Source of the DNA: VFKE01 sp031400955
GTDB taxonomy: Bacteria > Verrucomicrobiota > Verrucomicrobiia > Verrucomicrobiales > Verrucomicrobiaceae
Length of the DNA: 7,314 nt
Direction: 5' to 3'
Assembly: GCA_031400955.1 (NCBI GenBank)
Contig: JANNQW010000308.1
Location: forward strand, 1-7,314
Both the position numbers and the translations under genes were made by a program. Under the pieces are notes generated by a model, which saw only the letters and a program-made list of their open reading frames with translations, was not told where the DNA came from and did no database searches. Below are positions 1-6,064 of the stretch, in pieces (position 1 is the first letter of the stretch; every line of letters starts with the position of its first letter).

Positions 1-560
1 TGTCGAACGAACCGAAGGAGGTCCTTGATCTATACGGGTCCGCCGTGCAGAAGCCCGGCAGCTTCGCCTGGAACTGCCTGATGGCGCGTCGTCTGGCCGA
101 ACGCGGCGTGCGCACCATCCAACTCTCGCACGTGGGTTGGGATCATCATGAAAACGTGGTTGACCAATTGCCGAAGCAGTGCGCCGAAGCCGACCGTCCC
201 ACTGCTGCGTTGATCACCGACCTCAAGCGCCGCGGTCTGCTCGAGGACACCCTGGTCGTGTGGGGCGGCGAGTTCGGCCGCACCATCTTCACCCAGGGTG
301 GCAACAATGGACGGGACCATCATCCCCGCTGCTTCACGATCTGGATGGCCGGCGCTGGCATCAAGGCCGGTGCCGTGGTCGGGGAGACCGACGACTTCGC
401 TTACAACGTGGTCCGCGATCCGTGTTCAGTCCACGATTTGCATGCCACCATTCTCGACCGGATGGGCATTGACCACGAGAAACTGACTTACCTCTTCCAG
501 GGGCGGAAATTCCGCCTCACCGATGTGGCTGGTGTGCCGATTCGCGGTGTGTTGGCATAA
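1..560 (+). CDS. DUF1501 family protein, C-terminal part (5' end outside window)
   Basis: The reading frame is open from base 3 to the TAA at 558-560 and gives the last 185 residues of a DUF1501 protein. DUF1501 proteins belong to the alkaline phosphatase/sulfatase-like superfamily, are usually exported by the Tat route and often sit next to a PSD1 gene; their substrate is unknown. Visible family motifs are GWDHH (fragment residues 45-49), WGGEFGRT (87-94) and GRDHHPRC (103-110), whose Asp/His residues are probable metal ligands by analogy to the superfamily. The tail, from VHDLHATILDRMG onward with LTYLFQGR and FRLTDVAG, is the standard DUF1501 end, so the C-terminus is intact. A GTG at 45 is internal and not a true start, because upstream residues align with the second DUF1501 gene of this window (for example SNEPKEV here and SKEPASV there). 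The next gene starts 25 bp downstream, suggesting cotranscription. Family certain, function unknown. Confidence 0.93.
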   Translation, partial: SNEPKEVLDLYGSAVQKPGSFAWNCLMARRLAERGVRTIQLSHVGWDHHENVVDQLPKQCAEADRPTAALITDLKRRGLLEDTLVVWGGEFGRTIFTQGGNNGRDHHPRCFTIWMAGAGIKAGAVVGETDDFAYNVVRDPCSVHDLHATILDRMGIDHEKLTYLFQGRKFRLTDVAGVPIRGVLA

Positions 561-585
561 GTCGAATGATGGAAACTCGCTCGAC
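561..585 (+). repeat. Short inverted repeat filling the DUF1501-metalloprotease gap
   Basis: GTCGA (561-565) and TCGAC (581-585) are perfect inverted repeats separated by 15 bases. They fit exactly between the stop codon of the DUF1501 gene and the ATG at 586. In RNA this could form a 5-bp stem whose loop contains the only purine-rich candidate ribosome site (ATGGAAA, 569-575). It lacks a T tract, so it is not a classical terminator. It may affect translation of the downstream gene or may be chance. Confidence 0.3.
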
Positions 586-1848
586 ATGAAACACAACCAC
601 ATCACCCGCAGAGCTTTTGCGCTATCATCCATCGCGCTCACCGCGCTCGCCCATTCCTGCCTCACACCGCCTCTCAAGGCTCAAGATGGGTTGCCAAAAA
701 ACGCTACCGTTCAGGCGGCCGATATAGCCACTCCCACGCCGTCTCCATTCCAAGTCAAACCCGTAAGCGCCGAACAGGCCAAGGAATACAAGCTCGATGC
801 CAAGTTCTATAAGATGGGCACGCTGGTGCAGAATATCCTCATCGCCACTTCGGAGAGGGTTCCCGATGTCGTGCATCTCGAAGCGGCCTATCTGCTGGAC
901 ACGGTCATGGGCCAGTTGCCTCCGTCGATTGCACAACGCATCCGCGACAAGAAAGTACTGTGCATCATTGTCGGCCACGCCGAACTGCAGTCCGACGTGC
1001 CGCAGTTTGCCACTGATTTGAAGGGTAAGGAACTCGACTTCTACAATTGGCGCGGCCGGGGTTCGCTCAACAAGTTCGATGGGCGCCCCACTTTCTTATT
1101 CGCCGAGGAGGATGTCATGGAATATCCCGGCGGCATGGATCTGGAAAGCGTCCTCATTCATGAGTTCGCCCACGTGATTGATGGCGTTGGTTTTGATAAA
1201 ACACTCCGCGAACGCCTGCACACCGCGTTCCAACATGCCAAGGACAAGGGCCTCTACATGGACGGCTATGCCGCCCAGAAGTTCCGGCGGGTGACCAGCG
1301 TGGAGCCCGTTGGTTTGTTAGACGCGCTGGTCAAGGCGTTCCCGGCGCAGCCCCGCGCTTTTCTCACCCAATGCTTGGATGGCGGCGACATTCTCGTCAA
1401 TGGTCAGCCCAGCCAGGCGGATGTGAAGGTCACGAAGGATGACAAGGTGCTCATCGTGTTTGGCGGGCCGAAGCGGACTTACTGGCTGGCCAGTGCAGCG
1501 GAGTATTGGGCGGAAGGAGTCCAGGCCTGGTATGACACCTGCCGCACCATGGATCACGATCATAACCACATTCACGACCGCGACCAGTTGAAGGCTTACG
1601 ATCCGGAGTTGGCCAAACTTATTGCCGATGTGTTGGGCGACACCCCCTGGCGTTTCGTGTCACCCCGTATCCGCGCGGGCACCGGGCACCTCGCTAGTTA
1701 TGATCCCACCAAAGCTCCCAAGACTGTCGAACTCGAACACATCGATCGCGCGGGCCAAGATTACCACGATGAGCAATGGAAAGACTTTTGGCAGCGCTTG
1801 CACGACAAATATCCGGCCAAGGCCATTTCGACTACAACTGGTCTCTGA
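586..1848 (+). CDS. Secreted putative zinc metalloprotease (HEFAH; lethal-factor/M34-like gluzincin candidate)
   Basis: The 420-aa product starts with a Tat-like leader: ITRRAFALSS (residues 6-15), a hydrophobic stretch to about 24, and a possible cleavage near LKA/QD (32/33). I chose ATG 586 because it places this leader at the N-terminus; the upstream GTG at 523 in the same frame lies inside the previous gene and would bury the leader. The motif IHEFAHVID puts an HExxH zinc site at 192-196. Downstream, SAAEYWAEGVQAWYD (303-317) resembles the glutamate-bearing helix of gluzincins of the anthrax lethal factor-like group, with E306 or E310 as candidate third ligand. Between them, LYMDGYAA (223-230) is followed by about 70 residues that look like an insertion. 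An Asp/His-rich motif DHDHNHIHD (323-331) follows. It probably acts outside the cytoplasm as a peptidase on an unknown target. It sits 25 bp after a DUF1501 gene and 92 bp before the oxidoreductase. The HExxH site is directly visible; the family assignment is from memory of motifs only. A lipobox is not convincing at C25. Confidence 0.8.
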   Translation: MKHNHITRRAFALSSIALTALAHSCLTPPLKAQDGLPKNATVQAADIATPTPSPFQVKPVSAEQAKEYKLDAKFYKMGTLVQNILIATSERVPDVVHLEAAYLLDTVMGQLPPSIAQRIRDKKVLCIIVGHAELQSDVPQFATDLKGKELDFYNWRGRGSLNKFDGRPTFLFAEEDVMEYPGGMDLESVLIHEFAHVIDGVGFDKTLRERLHTAFQHAKDKGLYMDGYAAQKFRRVTSVEPVGLLDALVKAFPAQPRAFLTQCLDGGDILVNGQPSQADVKVTKDDKVLIVFGGPKRTYWLASAAEYWAEGVQAWYDTCRTMDHDHNHIHDRDQLKAYDPELAKLIADVLGDTPWRFVSPRIRAGTGHLASYDPTKAPKTVELEHIDRAGQDYHDEQWKDFWQRLHDKYPAKAISTTTGL

Positions 1849-1940
1849 TGCCCACCCCGGTCATTCCGGCTTGGTAGTTGTGAGGGAAATTTTCCAGCAG
1901 GAATACTACCCGCCAGCGCTCAAATGAAGTGAATGAAACC
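1849..1940 (+). promoter_or_regulatory. Gap with nested inverted repeats and weak promoter-like boxes
   Basis: This 92-bp gap separates the metalloprotease from the oxidoreductase. GGTAGT (1873-1878) pairs with ACTACC (1905-1910). Inside lie GGAAA-T-TTTCC (1885-1895) and, as an alternative, TTCC-AGCA-GGAA (1892-1903), so two mutually exclusive inner hairpins are possible. There is no T run, so a classical intrinsic terminator is unlikely. TTGTGA (1878-1883) and AATACT (1902-1907) are 18 bp apart and each match four of six sigma-70 consensus bases, which is weak. The gap could hold an internal promoter or an RNA processing/attenuation structure, or nothing functional. Confidence 0.25.
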
Positions 1941-3497
1941 ATGAACCAAACGCACAAAAAATACGACGCCATCATAGTCGGTGGCGGCCACAACGGATTG
2001 GTGGCTGCGACCTATCTGGCCAAGGCCGGAAAATGCGTTCTCTTGCTCGAAGCGCATGACGAACTCGGTGGCGCCACCACCAGCGTGAACCCCTTTCCCG
2101 AATACGATGCGCGGCTTTCGCGCTATTCTTATTTGGTATCGCTGCTGCCGGATCAGATCGTGACTGATTTGGGAATCAACTTCAAAACGATCGGGCGCGC
2201 TGTCGCCTCCTACACGCCTTATCACCGGAATGGTCAGGATGATGGACTTTTGGTTTCCACGGAGTGGGATGAAGCGACTGCGAGCAGCTTCCGACGACTG
2301 ACCGGATCGATTCGGGAAGGCAAAGCCTGGCGCGAGTTTTACGGCGAGATTGCCGTGCTGGCCAAGCGCTTCGCCCCCTCCATGCTCCAGCCTCTCAAGA
2401 GCGCGGCGCAACTGAAATCCGAGATGGGAATGCCTGACGTTTGGCGCAATCTGGTGGAGATTCCCATTGGTGATGTCATTCGCGAACGCTTCAGCGACGA
2501 CCTGGTGCGGGGTGTGATTCTAACTGATGCGTTGATCGGGACCTTTGCCTCCGCCGATGAACTGCAAGCCAATCGTTGTTTCCTCTATCACCTGATCGGC
2601 AACGGCAACGGGCAGTGGCGCGTGCCGCAGGGCGGCATGGGGGCGTTGGTCAAGGAACTGTATCGCATTGCCACGCTGCGGGGTGTGGAGATCAAAATGC
2701 AATCCAAGGTCGCCGCGTTGGAAAGTGGTCCGATGGGTGTTCGCATTGAAACGGAATCCGGTGAGATCTATACCGCCAAAGACCTGCTCTTTGCCGCCGC
2801 GCCGCAGCATCTGGCCCGTTTGCGCGGGCGCGCTGTCCCTGATTCCCTCGAGGGAGCACAATTGAAAATCAACATGCTCCTTTCGCGCCTGCCGCGGCTT
2901 AAGTCAGGCGTGGACCCACGGCTCGCCTTTGCCGGCACCTTCCATGTCAATGAAAGCTACTCCCAATTGGAAGCCGCCTACTCCGGCGCTCGCGCTGGAG
3001 AGATGCCACAGCCACTCCCTCTCGAGATGTATTGCCACACCCTGACCGACCCCACCATCTTGTCCTCAGAGTTGAACGAGAAAGGTTTTCAAACGCTCAC
3101 CCTGTTTGGCCTGCATACGCCCGCGCAGCTCTTCGATGCCGATCCGGAACACGCCAAAGCGCTGGCCAAGGATCGAGCCATCGCCAGCCTGAATCAATAC
3201 CTGCTCGATCCCATCGAGTCCGTCCTCGCCCCATGCCGCGATGGCTCGCTGGCAATTGAAGTCAATTCACCTCTCGACCTCGAGAAGGATATCTCTCTGC
3301 CGCGGGGAAACATCTTTCACCGTGACCTTGATTTTCCCTTCCTTGAAGGCGAAATGGAGAACGCAGACCAGCAACTCTGGGGCGCTGAAACCGATGATCC
3401 AAATATCTATCTCGCCGGCGCTGGTGCCCGTCGCGGCGGCGGCGTCAGTGGCATCGCAGGCCATAACGCCGCGATGGCGTTGCTGGGAAAAGAATAG
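1941..3497 (+). CDS. FAD-dependent oxidoreductase, phytoene-desaturase/PYROXD2-like
   Basis: The 518-aa product begins with a Rossmann dinucleotide-binding fold: YDAIIVGGGHNGL (residues 8-20, glycines 14, 15, 16 and 19) and the acidic end of strand two at E37, followed by the GG doublet (43-44) of LGGA typical of GMC/CrtI-type flavoproteins. A central WRVPQGGMGALVKEL block and a C-terminal FAD-contact block, GAGARRGGGVSGIAGHNAA (493-511), match the phytoene dehydrogenase-like family that includes PYROXD2. Length fits that family. No signal peptide or membrane segment is visible, so it is probably cytoplasmic, unlike its exported neighbours. ATG 1941 was chosen because it starts five residues or so before the first beta strand; an in-frame GTG at 1929 would add four residues (MNET) and cannot be excluded, since neither start has a clear Shine-Dalgarno. 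The substrate cannot be read from the sequence; no other carotenoid gene is present in the window, so a carotenoid role is not supported. Confidence 0.9.
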   Translation: MNQTHKKYDAIIVGGGHNGLVAATYLAKAGKCVLLLEAHDELGGATTSVNPFPEYDARLSRYSYLVSLLPDQIVTDLGINFKTIGRAVASYTPYHRNGQDDGLLVSTEWDEATASSFRRLTGSIREGKAWREFYGEIAVLAKRFAPSMLQPLKSAAQLKSEMGMPDVWRNLVEIPIGDVIRERFSDDLVRGVILTDALIGTFASADELQANRCFLYHLIGNGNGQWRVPQGGMGALVKELYRIATLRGVEIKMQSKVAALESGPMGVRIETESGEIYTAKDLLFAAAPQHLARLRGRAVPDSLEGAQLKINMLLSRLPRLKSGVDPRLAFAGTFHVNESYSQLEAAYSGARAGEMPQPLPLEMYCHTLTDPTILSSELNEKGFQTLTLFGLHTPAQLFDADPEHAKALAKDRAIASLNQYLLDPIESVLAPCRDGSLAIEVNSPLDLEKDISLPRGNIFHRDLDFPFLEGEMENADQQLWGAETDDPNIYLAGAGARRGGGVSGIAGHNAAMALLGKE

Positions 3498-3513
3498 CGT
3501 CAATGCCAGGGTT

Positions 3514-3529
3514 TGCGTATGCATGCGCA
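3514..3529 (+). repeat. Imperfect palindrome downstream of the oxidoreductase
   Basis: TGCGTATGCATGCGCA reads as a 16-bp near-palindrome with one off-symmetry pair (T3518/G3525, a G-U in RNA). The transcript could fold as a 6-bp stem closed on a UGCA loop, 16 bases after the oxidoreductase stop. A run of six A follows at 3534-3539 rather than T, so on the + strand this is not a standard terminator; the polarity would suit a terminator for the opposite strand, but no gene there needs one. A protein-binding palindrome is an alternative. Confidence 0.3.
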
Positions 3530-3540
3530 GTCCAAAAAAC

Positions 3541-3565
3541 TTAACCCCTGAAAGGTTAATTTAAC
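3541..3565 (+). promoter_or_regulatory. Candidate operator: alternating TTAAC/GTTAA half-sites
   Basis: Three half-sites alternate in orientation: TTAACC (3541-3546), GGTTAA (3554-3559) and TTAAC (3561-3565). The first two form a perfect 6-bp inverted repeat around a 7-base spacer; the second and third form GTTAA-T-TTAAC, another near-continuous palindrome. They lie in the most AT-rich part of the window, just upstream of a TATGAT box, which is where a repressor or activator site for the PSD1-DUF1501 unit would be expected. No regulator is encoded in the window. The symmetry is directly visible; the operator role is inference. Confidence 0.35.
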
Positions 3566-3573
3566 AAATAACG

Positions 3574-3579
3574 TATGAT
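3574..3579 (+). promoter_or_regulatory. Possible -10 box for the PSD1-DUF1501 unit
   Basis: TATGAT differs from the sigma-70 -10 consensus at one position and sits 64 bp before the chosen PSD1 start. No good -35 hexamer is found 16-18 bp upstream (the region reads GAAAGGTT), so if it is a promoter it would need an activator or another sigma factor, which fits the inverted-repeat half-sites directly upstream. It is also the end of an AT-rich patch and could be chance. Confidence 0.3.
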
Positions 3580-3583
3580 GATT

Positions 3584-3599
3584 GGGTTCCCTTGAGCCC
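3584..3599 (+). repeat. Small hairpin in the PSD1 leader
   Basis: GGGTTC (3584-3589) and GAGCCC (3594-3599) can pair over six positions, with one G-U, around a CCTT loop. It lies 5-20 bases after the TATGAT box, so it could form at the very 5' end of the PSD1 transcript, where such stems can protect mRNA. No T tract follows, which argues against termination. Confidence 0.25.
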
Positions 3600-3637
3600 A
3601 TGATGAACTCGTGGCGTATGGTATTCAAACACACTTG

Positions 3638-6058
3638 ATGAAAGTTTCTCTGCCGGTTGCCCTTTTTTATAGTCTGATTGTGACGGTATTCGACGCACGC
3701 GCGGACGAGTCCCCACGAGCAGCGAAGATCGAGTTCAATCGGGACATCCGCCCGATTCTCTCAGACGCCTGCTTTCATTGCCACGGTCCTGACAAGAATA
3801 CGCGCGAGTCCGGCCTGCGGCTGGATCTTCGCGAGGAGGCATTGAAGGCGGCGGAGTCGGGTGAATTCCCGATCGTGCCGGGGCAGCCCCAGAAAAGTGA
3901 TCTCGTCCGGCGAATCCTCACGGATGACAAGGATGAAAGGATGCCGCCAGCCAAGGCGCACAAGGCGCTGACCGCCGCGCAGAAGGAACTTTTGAAAAAG
4001 TGGATCGCGCAGGGCGCGGAGTATCAGATTCACTGGGCGTATCTGCCGATCCAACGGCCGCCGGTTCCGGCGGTGAGCCCGCATCCGGTGGACGCGTTCA
4101 TTCGCCAGCCCCTGGCTGCGGAAAATTTCCAAGCGGCGCCGGAGGCGGACAAGGTCACGCTCATTCGCCGCGTGACGCTCGACCTCACCGGACTGCCGCC
4201 TACACCGGCGGAGGTGGATGCCTTCGTCAATGATGCGGCACCGGATGCCTACGGGCGGGTGGTGGACCGCCTGCTGGCTTCGCCGCATTTCGGCGAGCGG
4301 ATGGCGGTGGATTGGCTGGATGGAGCCCGCTTTGCCGACACCAATGGCTACCAGGTGGATCGAGATCGCACGCTGTATGGATGGCGCGACTGGGTGATTC
4401 GGGCGTTCAATCAAAATCAGCGCTTCGATCAGTTCACCATCGAACAAATCGCGGGCGACCTTCTGCCGAACGCCACGATCGAACAGCGAATCGCCACGGG
4501 GTTCAATCGCAACCACATGATCAACGAGGAGGGCGGGGTGATCGCCGAGGAGTTCCTCGCTGACTACACGGCGGATCGCGTGGAAACGACGGCCACGGTT
4601 TGGCTTGCCCAGACTTTCAATTGCACCCGTTGTCACGACCACAAATTCGATCCGTTCACACAGCGGGATTTCTACAGCCTGAAAGCCTTTTTCCACAACG
4701 TGTCGGAGAACGGCGTGGGGAACTACAACGCGCGCACAAACATGAGCAGTCCGCCGTTTCTGTCCCTGCCAACGCCGGAAGCCGCGGCGCAGATCGCCAC
4801 GATCAAAACGGAAATCGAAACCGCAAAGCAGGAGCAGGCTTCAGCGGCGAAGGACATGACTGAAGCAGCGAAGGACCAGCCTTCGCCTGCAAAGGACAAG
4901 GCGCAAGCCGCGAAGGAGCGTCTCGCGAAACTCACCAAATCACTGGCCGACGTGGAAAATGCCGTGCCGGTGACGCTCGTGATGGACGAGGGCAAGCCAC
5001 GCGACACCTTCATCCTGCTGCGCGGCGTGTATGATCAGTTTGGGGAAAAAGTCACGGCCGCCACTCCAGCTGCATTGCCCTCGATGCCTTCAGATTTACC
5101 TCGCAACCGTCTCGGTTTGGCGCGCTGGCTGGTAGATCCAAAAAACCCGCTGCCCGCACGCGTGACCGTCAACCGCTTTTGGCAGATGCTGTTTGGCACC
5201 GGTCTGGTGCGCACGGCGGAGGACTTTGGATCGCAGGGTGAACCGCCGAGTCATCCGGCGCTGATTGATTGGCTGGCGGCGGAATTCATCTCCAGCGGAT
5301 GGGATATGAAAGCCATGCTGCGCTTGTTAGTCACCAGTGCGACCTATCGGCAAAGCTCGAAGCTCACGCCCGCAGCGCGCGAACGCGATCCGGACAACCG
5401 CCTGCTTGCCCGTGGCCCGCGCTTCCGCTTGCAGGGCGAATTTGTGCGCGACCAGGCACTCGCCGCCAGCGGCCTGCTGGTAGCAAAAATCGGAGGGCCT
5501 TCGGTGAAGCCGTATCACCCTCCCGGTCTCTATGAGCAAGTGGTCAATCAGAAGGATAATCCAAAGGCGACCTACACTCAGGACAAAGGCGAGGATATCC
5601 ATCGCCGCAGCCTTTACACGTATTGGAAACGCTCGGTGCCAAACCCCGCGATGCTGCTCTTCGATGCGCCGTTCCGCGAGACTTGCACCTTGCGCCGACC
5701 ACGAACAAACACGCCGCTCCAAGCGCTCAATCTTCTCAACGATCCGACCTATGTGGAAGCCGCGCGGCTTTTAGCGCAGCGGATGATCTTGGAAGGCGGA
5801 GGCTCCATCGAATCGCGCATCACTCATGGTTTCCGACTGCTCACGGCGCGCCCGCCACGCACTGCGGAAATGGCGATCCTGAAGGCGTCGCTTGAGCGCA
5901 CGCTTCGTGAGTTTCAAGCCGACCCGGCAGGCGCGGCTTCGCTGCTGAAAGTCGGCGAAGCCACCGCCGACGCAAAACTGAATGTCGCGGAACTGGCCGC
6001 ATACACTTCACTCGCCAGCACGCTGCTGAATCTCGATGAAGCGGTGATGAAGGAATAG
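3638..6058 (+). CDS. Exported PSCyt1-PSCyt2(DUF1549)-PSD1(DUF1553) cytochrome-like protein
   Basis: The 806-aa product has a Sec-type signal peptide (MKVSLPVALF, hydrophobic to about 18, probable cleavage after DARA at 22). ATG 3638 was chosen for that reason; an upstream in-frame GTG at 3611 would add nine residues before the Lys-hydrophobic start. Domain order: PSCyt1, about 30-125, with heme motif CFHCH (45-49) and probable axial Met102 in ERMPPA; DUF1549/PSCyt2, about 145-355, with LDLTGLPPTP, MINEEGG and a second CxxCH, CTRCHDHKFDPF (329-340); a linker with a heptad repeat (402-429); DUF1553/PSD1, about 490-755, starting RLGLARWLVDP and including VNRFWQMLFGTGLV, EDFGSQGEP and RPRTNTPLQALNLLNDPTYVEAAR. 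The end, LNLDEAVMKE, is typical. The protein is probably periplasmic or envelope-linked and redox active; substrate unknown. It is compact: many relatives have a LamG-like (concanavalin fold) insertion between the two DUF domains, absent here. The DUF1501 partner gene follows after 6 bp. Confidence 0.95.
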   Translation: MKVSLPVALFYSLIVTVFDARADESPRAAKIEFNRDIRPILSDACFHCHGPDKNTRESGLRLDLREEALKAAESGEFPIVPGQPQKSDLVRRILTDDKDERMPPAKAHKALTAAQKELLKKWIAQGAEYQIHWAYLPIQRPPVPAVSPHPVDAFIRQPLAAENFQAAPEADKVTLIRRVTLDLTGLPPTPAEVDAFVNDAAPDAYGRVVDRLLASPHFGERMAVDWLDGARFADTNGYQVDRDRTLYGWRDWVIRAFNQNQRFDQFTIEQIAGDLLPNATIEQRIATGFNRNHMINEEGGVIAEEFLADYTADRVETTATVWLAQTFNCTRCHDHKFDPFTQRDFYSLKAFFHNVSENGVGNYNARTNMSSPPFLSLPTPEAAAQIATIKTEIETAKQEQASAAKDMTEAAKDQPSPAKDKAQAAKERLAKLTKSLADVENAVPVTLVMDEGKPRDTFILLRGVYDQFGEKVTAATPAALPSMPSDLPRNRLGLARWLVDPKNPLPARVTVNRFWQMLFGTGLVRTAEDFGSQGEPPSHPALIDWLAAEFISSGWDMKAMLRLLVTSATYRQSSKLTPAARERDPDNRLLARGPRFRLQGEFVRDQALAASGLLVAKIGGPSVKPYHPPGLYEQVVNQKDNPKATYTQDKGEDIHRRSLYTYWKRSVPNPAMLLFDAPFRETCTLRRPRTNTPLQALNLLNDPTYVEAARLLAQRMILEGGGSIESRITHGFRLLTARPPRTAEMAILKASLERTLREFQADPAGAASLLKVGEATADAKLNVAELAAYTSLASTLLNLDEAVMKE
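4841..4924 (+). repeat. Four tandem 21-bp units coding Ala-Lys heptads
   Basis: Codons 402-429 of the PSD1 gene form four in-register seven-residue units: SAAKDMT, EAAKDQP, SPAKDKA and QAAKERL, sharing an (A/P)AK(D/E) core. At DNA level each unit carries a variant of GCGAAGGAC (GCAAAGGAC in the third, GCGAAGGAG in the fourth). The repeat is flanked by similarly charged, Ala-rich sequence (IKTEIETAKQEQA before, KLTKSLADVENA after), so the whole stretch of about 385-440 is likely a helical or coiled-coil spacer. Internal duplication with later drift explains the period best. Confidence 0.75.
6050..6054 (+). promoter_or_regulatory. Shine-Dalgarno for the second DUF1501 gene
   Basis: AAGGA lies inside the last codons of the PSD1 gene, ten bases before ATG 6065. 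It is the clearest ribosome site of any start in the window and supports that start. Its position within the upstream coding end suggests translational coupling of the two genes. Confidence 0.6.
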
Positions 6059-6064
6059 CGCACG

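Noticed and set aside
523..585. Upstream extension of the metalloprotease to a GTG at 523
   Set aside because: It overlaps the DUF1501 end, contributes non-leader-like residues, and would displace the twin-arginine signal from the N-terminus.
646..660. Possible lipobox (LAHSC) in the metalloprotease leader
   Set aside because: The residues before Cys25 (A-H-S) do not fit the usual L-A/S-G/A pattern.
1920..2411. 163-codon open frame on the - strand opposite the oxidoreductase start
   Set aside because: It is antisense to the Rossmann-fold coding region and has shadow-frame composition.
1929..3497. Carotenoid biosynthesis gene (crtI)
   Set aside because: Only the general FAD-oxidoreductase motifs are visible, and the window holds no crtB, crtE or similar partner, so a gene symbol is not justified.
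3534..3565. Intrinsic terminator after the oxidoreductase gene
   Set aside because: The hairpins nearby are not followed by a T tract on the + strand; the homopolymer run there is A.
3761..4696. 311-codon open frame on the - strand opposite the PSD1 gene
   Set aside because: It lies wholly antisense to well-recognised PSCyt1/DUF1549 coding sequence, has an Arg/His-rich composition typical of a GC-rich shadow frame, and shows no recognisable domain.
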